A DNA stretch of 53,169 bases, taken from the NCBI RefSeq assembly GCF_900142165.1, contig NZ_FQZY01000030.1:1-53169 (forward strand), given 5' to 3'. Source of the stretch: Hespellia stercorisuis DSM 15480. GTDB lineage: Bacteria; Bacillota; Clostridia; Lachnospirales; Lachnospiraceae. The first letter of the stretch is position 1; every line of letters starts with the position of its first letter. The notes beneath the pieces are model-generated. The model worked only from the letters and a program-made list of their open reading frames with translations. It made no database searches and was not told the DNA's origin. The position numbers and the translations under genes are program-made. This document shows positions 1 through 8,702 of this stretch, one piece after another.

Positions 1-98
1 CAATTACCGAAATAATATCGCAAAACAGGTTTTAAAAATTCTCTGTTTTGTACAAAAATTAATTAGTTCCCCAAGGGGGTTCTGAACAGTTACCATAA

Positions 99-334
99 TT
101 TTTTGAATTGTGTAAAGCAAAGTATGAAGTAAAACGTATGCAAAAGTTGGTACTGACAAGCAAGAGCGAGAAATGGAGCGATTGAATGGAAAAATTCGAA
201 AGGAAATAAAATCAACAGCATCTTATAGAGACGCTGTCAAGGAAATTCAAGACATCATTTTACACTGGCGAAAGAAACCAGACCAAGAGAAAAAAGAGAT
301 TTTTCAAAAGTATATTGATAAATGGGTATGTTAG
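99..334 (+). pseudogene. Frameshifted 3' remnant of an unrecognised gene
   Basis: Two overlapping plus-strand frames together read as one charged, helical protein tail. The first frame runs from about 99 to about 150 and reads ...LCKAKYEVKRMQKLV. The second continues as GTDKQEREMERLNGKIRKE and ends in YIDKWVC followed by TAG at 332-334. Neither frame has a credible start, and the switch lies near 145-155, so this looks like a broken gene rather than an intact one. I do not recognise the family; the Lys/Glu-rich helical tail is typical of many mobile-element proteins. It stops 11 bases before the att-like repeat at 346. The gene-poor stretch 1-98 holds only an 8-bp inverted repeat, CAAAACAG/CTGTTTTG (21-28 and 43-50). 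Confidence 0.3.
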
Positions 335-345
335 GTGGTCAATAG

Positions 346-365
346 TGGATATATTCCCACATACG
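346..365 (+). repeat. Left copy of a 20-bp boundary repeat, possible attachment core
   Basis: TGGATATATTCCCACATACG here matches TGGATATGTTCCCACATACG at 51828-51847 with one mismatch, in direct orientation, 51.5 kb apart. A third, shorter copy (AGTGGATATGTTCCC) lies at 51857-51871. It matches the left portion of this site (344-358, AGTGGATATATTCCC). Flanking repeats in direct orientation around a recombinase-bearing element suggest attL/attR. They could equally be ends of another mobile segment. Confidence 0.4.
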
Positions 366-475
366 GACGAGGGCATAAGGCGTACTTCCTGTCGTATCGA
401 ACCACGTTGAGACGGTAGTATTGATGTCAAGGGTAGATAAGTAAGCGTGTAATAAGATAAGTAAATAAAGGCTTT

Positions 476-528
476 CCGTGATTTGAGGTCTGGTTCTAAG
501 CCGGAAGGATAATCACGGATTTTTACTT
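476..528 (+). terminator. Hairpin with T-rich tail in the left flank
   Basis: CCGTGATT (476-483) and AATCACGG (511-518) form a perfect 8-bp stem around a 27-nt loop, followed by ATTTTTACTTT. This reads as a rho-independent-type terminator, though the loop is long. No complete gene is seen immediately upstream, so it may be a leftover from the broken left-flank locus. The rest of 366-670 shows no convincing gene. Confidence 0.4.
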
Positions 529-673
529 TGAGGGAAGTTATCCAAGAGTGGTGGATTACTCACCGGATTTACGAATTTGAATATAGGATTGGTGGGTTGA
601 TAAGATTGCTAGCAAAAATGTGGTGAGTTGACAAGATGGCTATTGGCTTGAATAGATAAACAAGATTGAAATG

Positions 674-701
674 CACTTAAAAAGTAATTACTTTTTAAGT
701 G
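674..701. promoter_or_regulatory. 28-bp perfect palindrome upstream of the restriction operon
   Basis: The sequence CACTTAAAAAGTAA at 674-687 is followed immediately by its exact reverse complement at 688-701, giving a 28-bp palindrome with no spacer. It sits 10 bases before the -35 element of the promoter at 712. It could be an operator for a dimeric regulator, for example the Phd-like protein encoded next, or an RNA hairpin/terminator for upstream transcription. The sequence alone does not decide. Confidence 0.5.
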
Positions 702-711
702 TATATAAAGG

Positions 712-740
712 TTGAAATAACAATGTCTATATATTATAAT
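712..740 (+). promoter_or_regulatory. Sigma-A type promoter of the restriction-modification operon
   Basis: TTGAAA at 712-717, a 17-base spacer and TATAAT at 735-740 form a near-consensus vegetative promoter. It lies 23 bases before the ATG of the Phd-like gene and is the only good promoter seen before the tightly packed genes to 10263. It therefore probably drives the whole operon. Confidence 0.75.
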
Positions 741-763
741 AAAAAGAAAAGGTGGATTTAGGT

Positions 764-976
764 ATGGATAAGGAAGATAAAGCCCAAAAGCAACCAATGG
801 AGTTTTATAATATGTCAGATTTTCTTAGAGGACAATCCTCGAAATTGATCACAGGTTTATCAGATGAAGATAAAACTGCTTTTGTTTTGAAAAACGGAAA
901 GCCTGTAGCAGTGCTTATTTCTCACGAGAGATACGAAAGGTTATTAAAAGCAGGAATAGATATAACTGAATACTAA
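764..976 (+). CDS. Phd/YefM-type antitoxin-like protein
   Basis: A 70-residue acidic protein of the Phd/YefM antitoxin fold. The N-terminal segment NMSDFLRGQSSKLITGL resembles the DNA-binding part. The stretch FVLKNGKPVAVLISHERYERLL is the typical strand-turn-helix signature of the family. I chose ATG 764 (GGTGG at 751-755, 8-base spacing); an in-frame GTG at 752 is possible but lacks a good ribosome site. Family members normally bind a toxin and repress their own promoter. Here no toxin gene follows; the next gene is hsdM 36 bases downstream. By inference it could act as the operon's transcriptional repressor, with the palindrome at 674-701 as a candidate operator, or be an orphan antitoxin. 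Confidence 0.7.
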   Translation: MDKEDKAQKQPMEFYNMSDFLRGQSSKLITGLSDEDKTAFVLKNGKPVAVLISHERYERLLKAGIDITEY

Positions 977-1012
977 ATATAAAACAATTAAGAGATGAGA
1001 GAGGTTAAATGA

Positions 1013-3703
1013 ATGGCCGTGAAAAAATCAGAATTGTATTCCCTATTATGGGAGGCTTGTAATAAATTAAGAGGTGGAGTAGAACCTTCAAGGTATAAAG
1101 ATTATGTGCTTGTTTTGTTATTCTTCAAGTATGTATCGGACAGATATAAGGGGCAACGTTTTGCTGAATTTACAGTAAATGAAGGTGCCTCATTTGACGA
1201 CTTGATTGCTGCAAAAGGTAAACCGGATGTTGGCGAAAGAGTAGATGTAATTCTTCAAAAGTTTCTAGAAGATAATAAGCTAGTAGGAGCGCTTCCTGAT
1301 GTAAGCTTTAATAATCCGGATGAACTAGGTTCTGGCAAAGAACTAGTTGATAAAGTTTCTGGTCTTATTGCTATTTTCCAAAATCCTGCAATCGACTTTA
1401 AAAGCAACAGAGCTAGTGGTGATGACATCATTGGGGATGCATATGAATACTTTATGATGAAATTTGCTCAAGAGTCTGGTAAGAGTAAGGGACAGTTTTA
1501 TACACCTAGTGAAGTGTCACGTATTATTGCTAAGCTTATTGGCATTGGCGATATTAAACAAGAGACAGGAAAGAAATGGACTCTTCATGATCCTGCGGCG
1601 GGGAGTGGATCATTACTTATTCGTTCAGCAGATGAAGCACCAACTGATGATAATGGTGATTCCATAGTTACAATATTTGGACAAGAAAAATATCCTGATA
1701 CTGCTGGTTTAGCAAAGATGAACTTCATCCTACATAACAAAGGTACAGGAGAAATCAAAAGTGGGAATACATTAGCAAATCCACAATATACTGATGATTT
1801 TGGTGGACTTAGAAAATTTGATTTTATTGTCATGAACCCCCCATTTTCTGATAAAGACTGGACTGATGGAATTAAACCATCTGAAGATAAATACAAGAGG
1901 TTTGATGGTTATGGCATTCCACCAGAAAAGAATGGTGACTATGCTTGGTTTCTACATGTTCTAAAAGCGTTGGAAAGCAATGGTAAGGCGGGGATTATTC
2001 TGCCACACGGTGTTCTCTTTAGAGGGAACTCAGAAGAAACCATTAGAAAAGCGGTTCTTGAGAAGCGATACATTAAGGGGATTGTTGGTCTGCCAGCAAA
2101 CTTATTTTATGGTACAGGAATTCCTGCTAGTATTATCATAATCGATAAAGAAAACGCTGATAAACGTGAAGGTATCTTTATGATTGATGCGAGCGATGAG
2201 TTTAAGAAAGACGGAAATAAGAACCGCCTACGTGAACAAGATATTGAGAAAATTGTGCAAACCTTTATTCACCAAAAAAAAATTGAGGGATACTCTCGCT
2301 TTATTACCTATAAAGAGGTTTTAGAAGAGAACGAAGGAAACCTTAATGTGCCTCGGTATATCCAAAAAATAGATGACACATTACCTCAAAACATTGCGTC
2401 ACATCTTAAAGGGGGTATTCCAGAAGTCGATATTAACTCTTTAGAGAGACTCTGGAAAATATCACCGCAGTTAAGACAAGAGATATTCACTTGTGTTGAT
2501 GAAGAACATAATATCTATAATCTTGCTATAAAACCAAATGAAATTGAAACAGTCATTTCTGAAGATGAAAATATAAAGGTTGAAAAGGAGACTGAATACA
2601 GTTCTCTATTTGAGACGTGGAAAAATAAAGTAAAAGATTCATTACTCAATATTAATACAGATACAAATCCAAAAGAATTAATTCGAAGCTTGGGTATTGA
2701 AATTTTGAGAGATTTTGAATCGGCAAAACTTCTAGACAATTACGATGTGTACGACTTCTTGCTTAACTATTGGAATGAGAAAATGCAAGATGATGTATAT
2801 GTAATAAAAGCGAGCGGATATGATGCGGGACGTGAGATTGAATATGTATACGCTCAAAAGAAAGCTAAAGATGAAAATGGAGAAGAAATAAAAGTCGATG
2901 ATACTTCGAAAATGAAGTCTTTTGAAGGTGCTTTAATTTCGAGAGACATTATTGAACAGGAGTATTTTGAAACTCATTTAATGGCTCTTAATGAGCTAAT
3001 CGAAAAATCTGCATTGCTTGAATCTGAACTGGATGAAATGAGAGAAGAAGAATCAGGTGACGAAGGTTTGCTTATAAATGCTTTGAATGAAAAAGGTGAC
3101 GGTATACCTAAAGCAAATCTGAATAAACAAATAAAAGAACTTGAAAGTAAAAAGACTTCTGAAGTAATAGATGACATTACAAAACTTATTGAATTATTTG
3201 ACGCAGGCAGTACTTCAGAAATGGAAAAAATCGTCAAATCTAATATTGAGCTGAAGACATATGAGCTTAGAAATAAGAACGGTTCATTTGGAAAGGCTAA
3301 GTTAAGAAATGCATTAAAAGAAGCAAATGACAATGCAATAATGCCAGAAACATATGTTGAAGAATATAATGCTCTTCTTTCTTACCAAGCTAAGTTAACT
3401 GAAAAAGAAGAAGCTGATAAAGCGATTAAAGATTCTCAAAAAGAACTGGATGATCTAGTACTTGCTAAATACGGGGAACTAACGATTGATGAAGTAAGGC
3501 ATTTACTTTTTGACAAAAAGTGGATGGCAAGGCTTGAAAGCGACATTATTGATGCGATTGACCAGGTGCTGAATTCTCTTGCCTCTAAGGTTTTCTTAAT
3601 TGCTAAACGCTATGAGCACACATTAGGCGAGATTGAAGAAAAGACAGCTCAGTCAAAGGCTAAGGTGAAGTCCGCTTTAGAAAGGATGGGATACACATGG
3701 TAA
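1013..3703 (+). CDS. hsdM: Type I restriction-modification system DNA methyltransferase subunit
   Basis: HsdM adenine-N6 methyltransferase of a type I system, acting as M2S1 methylase or within R2M2S1. An N-terminal helical HsdM domain (about 1-130) is followed by the N6-MTase domain. The SAM-binding motif I is DPAAGSGS (193-200) and the catalytic motif IV is NPPF (275-278). The PHGVLFRG and GLPANLFYGTGIPASI stretches are also typical. At 896 residues it is far longer than the usual roughly 500. The extra part after about residue 470 is acidic and contains long helical, probably coiled-coil stretches. ATG 1013 sits just after GAGAGAGG at about 996-1003. The 3' end overlaps hsdS by 7 bases, as expected for co-translated subunits. 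Confidence 0.93.
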   Translation: MAVKKSELYSLLWEACNKLRGGVEPSRYKDYVLVLLFFKYVSDRYKGQRFAEFTVNEGASFDDLIAAKGKPDVGERVDVILQKFLEDNKLVGALPDVSFNNPDELGSGKELVDKVSGLIAIFQNPAIDFKSNRASGDDIIGDAYEYFMMKFAQESGKSKGQFYTPSEVSRIIAKLIGIGDIKQETGKKWTLHDPAAGSGSLLIRSADEAPTDDNGDSIVTIFGQEKYPDTAGLAKMNFILHNKGTGEIKSGNTLANPQYTDDFGGLRKFDFIVMNPPFSDKDWTDGIKPSEDKYKRFDGYGIPPEKNGDYAWFLHVLKALESNGKAGIILPHGVLFRGNSEETIRKAVLEKRYIKGIVGLPANLFYGTGIPASIIIIDKENADKREGIFMIDASDEFKKDGNKNRLREQDIEKIVQTFIHQKKIEGYSRFITYKEVLEENEGNLNVPRYIQKIDDTLPQNIASHLKGGIPEVDINSLERLWKISPQLRQEIFTCVDEEHNIYNLAIKPNEIETVISEDENIKVEKETEYSSLFETWKNKVKDSLLNINTDTNPKELIRSLGIEILRDFESAKLLDNYDVYDFLLNYWNEKMQDDVYVIKASGYDAGREIEYVYAQKKAKDENGEEIKVDDTSKMKSFEGALISRDIIEQEYFETHLMALNELIEKSALLESELDEMREEESGDEGLLINALNEKGDGIPKANLNKQIKELESKKTSEVIDDITKLIELFDAGSTSEMEKIVKSNIELKTYELRNKNGSFGKAKLRNALKEANDNAIMPETYVEEYNALLSYQAKLTEKEEADKAIKDSQKELDDLVLAKYGELTIDEVRHLLFDKKWMARLESDIIDAIDQVLNSLASKVFLIAKRYEHTLGEIEEKTAQSKAKVKSALERMGYTW

Positions 3704-4818
3704 CTTATCCTTCTGATTGGGAAATTAGTCAAATTGATAAAATAGCTGACATTACTACGGGATGTAGAGATGTAAAGGATAGCGTTAAAAACGGTAAATA
3801 CCCATTCTATGTCAGATCTAAAGATGTGGAACGTATAAACTTTTATGATTTTGATTGTGAGGCAGTGTTAACTGCAGGCGATGGCGGAGCAGGGAAGATT
3901 TTTCACTATAAAAACGGTAAATTTGCAGCCCATCAACGGGTATATGTTATTAGTAAATTTGAAAAAGTTGACGGAAAGTATTTTTATTATTTTTTCTCGA
4001 AAAACTTCCTGCAAGAAGTTGAAAAATATACTGCGAAATCAACGGTTGATTCTGTAAGACGTCCAATGATAGCGAATATGGAATTTCCCTTACCACCCTT
4101 CAAAGAACAACAAGCTATCGCTTCAGCATTATCGGATTTTGACGAGCATATCGACAATCTCACCGAACTAATTGAAAAGAAAAAAGCAATCCGTGACGGG
4201 GCTTTAGAGGACTTAGTCAGTGGTAGGACAAGACTTGATGGGTTTAATGGTGAGTGGATCAATGTAAAATTGTCTGACTTTGCACAAATTAATCCTTCTT
4301 CCGCACTTCCAGAAGTCTTTAAATATGTCGACTTAGAATCTGTCAAGGGAATAACACTCATGGGGTGGCGGGTTGAAAGAAAAGAAACTGCTCCATCGAG
4401 GGCTAAGCGACTAGCTCAATTTGGTGATATTTTCTTTCAGACTGTACGCCCATACCAAAGAAACAATTATCTATTCGAATTGTCAGATGAGGATGTTGTT
4501 TTTTCTACTGGTTACGCTCAATTAAGAACTAAGAACGATGCCAGATTTCTTTTTTTACTTCTGAGACAGGATGATTTTGTTAATGAAGTACTTGATAACT
4601 GTACGGGTACTAGTTACCCTGCAATTAATCCGTCAAAATTATCTGACATAAAAATATATGTTCCAATAGATAAGAATGAACAACAAGCAATTGCTGAAGT
4701 TCTGACAGCAATGGATGAAGAAATAGAATCTCTTAAAATAGAAAAAGAAAAAATGATTCAAATCAAAGAAGGTGCAATGGACGACCTCTTAACAGGCCGT
4801 GTGCGCCTTAATGTATGA
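3697..4818 (+). CDS. hsdS: Type I restriction system specificity subunit
   Basis: HsdS protein that gives the complex its DNA target. The 373 residues are two homologous halves, each a target-recognition domain followed by a conserved helix. The first half ends with FKEQQAIASALSDFDEHID and GALEDLVSGRTRL (about 135-180). The second ends with NEQQAIAEVLTAMDEEIES and GAMDDLLTGRVRL (about 327-371). The two recognition domains (about 1-130 and 185-320) are unlike each other, implying a bipartite asymmetric target. The start overlaps hsdM by 7 bases. The repeated helix ends are the usual points of recombination that change specificity. The target sequence cannot be read from the protein. Confidence 0.92.
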   Translation: MVTYPSDWEISQIDKIADITTGCRDVKDSVKNGKYPFYVRSKDVERINFYDFDCEAVLTAGDGGAGKIFHYKNGKFAAHQRVYVISKFEKVDGKYFYYFFSKNFLQEVEKYTAKSTVDSVRRPMIANMEFPLPPFKEQQAIASALSDFDEHIDNLTELIEKKKAIRDGALEDLVSGRTRLDGFNGEWINVKLSDFAQINPSSALPEVFKYVDLESVKGITLMGWRVERKETAPSRAKRLAQFGDIFFQTVRPYQRNNYLFELSDEDVVFSTGYAQLRTKNDARFLFLLLRQDDFVNEVLDNCTGTSYPAINPSKLSDIKIYVPIDKNEQQAIAEVLTAMDEEIESLKIEKEKMIQIKEGAMDDLLTGRVRLNV

Positions 4819-4831
4819 GGAGGTAAAGGCT

Positions 4832-7800
4832 ATGTCTGTTGATTTAGAAAGAAAATTGCAAAACAAGGTCCTTCACTGGTTAATAGATAAAGAGGAAGAC
4901 GGAGGTCTAGGTTATACGTATCTCGGAAATCTAGAGGATCAGAATAACAAACCTATCAGAGAAGATTTGCTGAAGAAGAATCTTGAAAAACGTGGTTATT
5001 CGAAAGACCAGATTTCCAAAGCTGTAACTGAGCTTGTTTCAAAAGCGAGCAATCAAGTGGATAGCCTTTACCAAATCAATAAAGAGGTCTATTCCCTACT
5101 TCGCTATGGCAAGCAAGGTGTTAAAGACGAGAATAAAAATCGTCAAACAGTCCATTATATCGACTGGAACAATGTCGAAAACAATGATTTTTATGCTGCT
5201 GAAGAAGTAAGTGTTCTCTGCTTTAATCAAATAGAGAGAAAACGCCCTGATGTGGTGCTGTATATAAACGGTATCGCTCTTGGCATATTTGAGTTAAAGC
5301 GTTCATGTGTGAGTATTGGTGAGGGAATTCGTCAGAATCTCACAAACCAAAAAAAAGAGTATATTCAGAACTACTTTAGCACTACGCAGTTTCTCTTTGC
5401 AGGTAACGAAGCAGAAGGACTGAAGTATGGAACAATCGAAACTCCAGAAAAGTATTATCTGAATTGGAAAGAAGATATTAAAGCTAGTGATGAACTTTCT
5501 GCGAGTATTAAAGGTATCCAATCCAGAGAAAGAAATAAACTAAGGGATGGTGTAATTTCTCTTTGTCATAAAGAGAGGTTTCTTTCACTAATCCACGACT
5601 TTATTATTTTTGATGCTGGAGTGAAAAAGATTGCAAGACATAATCAGTATTTTGCTAATATTGCTGCTAGGAAAAGAATCCTTTCGGGTGAAGGTGGAAT
5701 AATCTGGAATACGCAAGGTTCAGGAAAATCCCTAATTATGGTATGGCTTACTAAGTGGGTTATTGAGAATGTAGCAGATAGCCGAGTGGTAATCATCACC
5801 GACCGAGATGAGCTTGATGACCAAATTGAAAGCCTGTTTATTGATGTAAATGAAAAAGTACGAAGAACAAAAAGCAGTGCTGATTTAAGAGAGATTCTGA
5901 ATAAAAATGATGATTCTATTATCTGCTCTTTGATTCATAAATACGGACATAATGCAGGTAAACAATCTGACGTGGATCAATATCGTAAAGAATTGATAAA
6001 AGACCTCCCTGCTGACTTTAAAGCAAAAGGAAATATTATAGCTTTTATTGACGAGTGCCATCGTACTAACTCGGGAAAATTGCATGAGGCTGTAAAAGTA
6101 CTGATGCCTGAAGCATCACTTATTGGTTTTACAGGTACTCCACTACTCAAAAAAGATAAAGTAACGAGTCTTGAGACTTTTGGACCTTACATCCATACTT
6201 ATAAATTTGATGAAGGTGTTCAAGATGGTGTTGTTCTTGATTTACGTTATGAAGCAAGAGATGTTGACCAAGACTTATCTAGTAAAGACAAGGTCGATTT
6301 ATGGTTTGACAATAAAACCTTAGGTCTTACAGATAGAGCAAAGATACAGCTGAAACAAAGTTGGACTTCAATCAACAAATTATATAGTTCAAAACAAAGA
6401 CTTGAGAAAATAGCTAGCGATATCATTTTCGATATGAACTTAAAACCTCGTCTAAAAAATGAGCGTGGTACTGCCATGCTTGTGGCCAACAGTATATATG
6501 AGGCTTGCAGATACTGGGATATTTTTACTAGCAACGGCTTTAACAAGTGTGCTGTTGTAACTTCCTTTGAGCCTTCAACCGCGAGTGTTAGAACAGCTAC
6601 GAGTGATTTAAGTCAAGAGGGCGAAGAAGAATATAAGAAGTCTATTTATGAGCGTATGCTTAAGGGCAAAAAATTGTCTGAATTTGAGAAGGAAGTAAAA
6701 GAGCAGTTCAAAAAAGAACCTGCTAAGATGAAACTTCTTATCGTGGTAGATAAACTTTTAACAGGATTTGATGCTCCAACAGCGACATATCTATATATTG
6801 ATAAATCTATGAGGGATCATGACCTTTTCCAGGCTATCTGCCGAGTTAATAGACCAGATGGCGAAGATAAGGACTATGGTTATATCGTAGATTACATGGA
6901 CTTGTTTCGTAATGTTCAGCTTGCAGTGGCTGATTATACTGCTGAAGCTTTCGATAGCTTTGATAAGGAAGATGTTGAGGGACTTATAAAGAATCGCTAT
7001 GACGAAGCTAAATCTGAGATGGTGGGTGCAATTGCATCGCTGAAAGATTTATTAGAAAATGTAAGCGATCCTAAAGACGATACGGATTATATTGAGTATT
7101 TTTGTGGTGAAAATAGTGAAGACGATGAAAACACTGGTCGCAGAGATATTTTGTATAGTCTTACAGCTTCGCTAACACGCTCTTTTGCTAACTGCAGTGA
7201 TAAACTTGTGAGTGATTATAGCTATTCAGAGGGGCAAGTTAGCAGGCTAAGGAGTGATATTTCAGGCTATAACAAAATAAAAGAAATGGTAAAACTAGCA
7301 AGCTGTGATTATATCGATTTAAAACCATATGAGGCTGATATGCGATATGTCCTTGATACTTACATACGTGCAGAAGATTCTACAGTTGTAAGTGAACTCG
7401 GGAATATGTCGTTGGTGGAATTGTTACTTGAAAACACTTCAACAACACCAATAGAGGCCCTGGTACAAGGTCTTCCAGGTAATGAAAATGCTAAAGCAGA
7501 AATCATCGAAAATAACTTGCAGCATGAAATTGTAAAGAAGATGTCATCTAACCAAGTTTATTATGGTAAGTTATCAGAAATGCTCCAAGTACTAATCGAC
7601 CAGAGACGAATAGAGGCTATGAGTTACGAGGAATATTTACGGCAAGTTGTTGAGTTGGCCCAAGCGATTTTGCACCCTGAAGACAGCTTGGATTATCCTG
7701 ATACCGTTAAGACTAGTGAAGCTAGAAGAGCTTTCTTTGATTATTTTAATAAAGACGAGACTTTAGCAGTAAATATTGATAGTGCTGTCCATAGTGCATT

Positions 7801-7957
7801 ACGTCCTGATTGGAAAAGGAATTTTCAAAAACAACAAAACATAAGGCTTGCTATATATGAAAATTTATTGGTATATGGTTATGACGAAGATGAAGCAACG
7901 CAAGAAACTGCTGCGGTCTTCGAAATAGCTGAAAGGCAGGCAGAATATGATGTGTAA
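4832..7957 (+). CDS. hsdR: Type I restriction endonuclease subunit R
   Basis: HsdR translocase-nuclease of the type I complex, which cuts unmethylated DNA after ATP-driven translocation. From ATG 4832 (1041 residues) the N-terminal nuclease has PD at 139-140 and ELK at 154-156. The SF2 motor has Walker A TQGSGKS (294-300), the DECH box (407-410), GFTGTP (about 432-437) and a C-terminal helicase half with LLTGFDAP and QAICRVNR. I place the start at 4832 because GAGGAGG lies at 4817-4823. An earlier in-frame start at 4799 would overlap hsdS and has no ribosome site. The gene looks intact, so the system is probably active. Confidence 0.93.
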   Translation: MSVDLERKLQNKVLHWLIDKEEDGGLGYTYLGNLEDQNNKPIREDLLKKNLEKRGYSKDQISKAVTELVSKASNQVDSLYQINKEVYSLLRYGKQGVKDENKNRQTVHYIDWNNVENNDFYAAEEVSVLCFNQIERKRPDVVLYINGIALGIFELKRSCVSIGEGIRQNLTNQKKEYIQNYFSTTQFLFAGNEAEGLKYGTIETPEKYYLNWKEDIKASDELSASIKGIQSRERNKLRDGVISLCHKERFLSLIHDFIIFDAGVKKIARHNQYFANIAARKRILSGEGGIIWNTQGSGKSLIMVWLTKWVIENVADSRVVIITDRDELDDQIESLFIDVNEKVRRTKSSADLREILNKNDDSIICSLIHKYGHNAGKQSDVDQYRKELIKDLPADFKAKGNIIAFIDECHRTNSGKLHEAVKVLMPEASLIGFTGTPLLKKDKVTSLETFGPYIHTYKFDEGVQDGVVLDLRYEARDVDQDLSSKDKVDLWFDNKTLGLTDRAKIQLKQSWTSINKLYSSKQRLEKIASDIIFDMNLKPRLKNERGTAMLVANSIYEACRYWDIFTSNGFNKCAVVTSFEPSTASVRTATSDLSQEGEEEYKKSIYERMLKGKKLSEFEKEVKEQFKKEPAKMKLLIVVDKLLTGFDAPTATYLYIDKSMRDHDLFQAICRVNRPDGEDKDYGYIVDYMDLFRNVQLAVADYTAEAFDSFDKEDVEGLIKNRYDEAKSEMVGAIASLKDLLENVSDPKDDTDYIEYFCGENSEDDENTGRRDILYSLTASLTRSFANCSDKLVSDYSYSEGQVSRLRSDISGYNKIKEMVKLASCDYIDLKPYEADMRYVLDTYIRAEDSTVVSELGNMSLVELLLENTSTTPIEALVQGLPGNENAKAEIIENNLQHEIVKKMSSNQVYYGKLSEMLQVLIDQRRIEAMSYEEYLRQVVELAQAILHPEDSLDYPDTVKTSEARRAFFDYFNKDETLAVNIDSAVHSALRPDWKRNFQKQQNIRLAIYENLLVYGYDEDEATQETAAVFEIAERQAEYDV

Positions 7958-8702
7958 TGAAGAAATAATTGGTGGGTTGCCAATAGAAATTATAAAAAAG
8001 AAAAATCTTAAAAATCTCTATATTAGGGTGAATCCACCAGAAGGCAGTGTGACAGTTAGTACTCCTAGCGATTATCCTGATGAAGAGATAAGGCTCTTTG
8101 TATTAAAGAAAATGCCAGAAATCACTAAGGTAAGAGACAGGATGCTGTCACAGGCGCGTCAAACTGAGAGAGAATATGTTTCAGGAGAATCCCATTTCCT
8201 GTGGGGAAAGCCATATCGGCTACAAGTTGTCTATGAAGGAAACAAATACGAAATTTCAAAACTACCAAACAAGATAATATTGACTGCTCCCGAAAGATCA
8301 ACTAAAGAATCAAGGGAGAGGGCATTCAATGAATGGTACAGAGAAGAACTTAAACGAGTGTTGGATGGGGTTGTTTCAAGGTGTGAAACAAAAACAAACC
8401 TCCATGCTAATGAGTACAAAATTAAGAATATGAAAACTAAGTGGGGTACATGCAATATTGATAAAAAAAGAATATGGATTAATCTACAGCTAGCCAAGAA
8501 ACCAATAGAATGTCTTGAATATGTTGTTATCCATGAACTGGTACACTTGTTAGAAAAGAATCACACCCATAGATTCAATTCACTTGTGGAGGAGTTCTAC
8601 CCTACCTGGAAAGAGGCAAGAAAGTTATTGTCAGAGTTGCCTTTGGATCATATTGAAAAAGGAGAACAGGTAGATTATGAAGAGGAAGATAACTCCAAGT
8701 GA
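7947..8702 (+). CDS. YgjP-like zinc metallopeptidase (DUF45)
   Basis: A 251-residue protein of the YgjP/DUF45 family, related to SprT-like and M48 zinc proteases. The C-terminal zinc motif is HELVH (196-200) with a following histidine pair near 206-208 (NHTHRF). The conserved WGTCN block (about 166-170) before it is the family hallmark. It overlaps hsdR by 11 bases and the next gene by 26 bases, so it is translated with the restriction genes. Members are often found in type I restriction operons, where their role is not settled. Processing or turnover of HsdR is an inference only. The ribosome site before ATG 7947 is weak, consistent with translational coupling. Confidence 0.82.
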   Translation: MMCNEEIIGGLPIEIIKKKNLKNLYIRVNPPEGSVTVSTPSDYPDEEIRLFVLKKMPEITKVRDRMLSQARQTEREYVSGESHFLWGKPYRLQVVYEGNKYEISKLPNKIILTAPERSTKESRERAFNEWYREELKRVLDGVVSRCETKTNLHANEYKIKNMKTKWGTCNIDKKRIWINLQLAKKPIECLEYVVIHELVHLLEKNHTHRFNSLVEEFYPTWKEARKLLSELPLDHIEKGEQVDYEEEDNSK

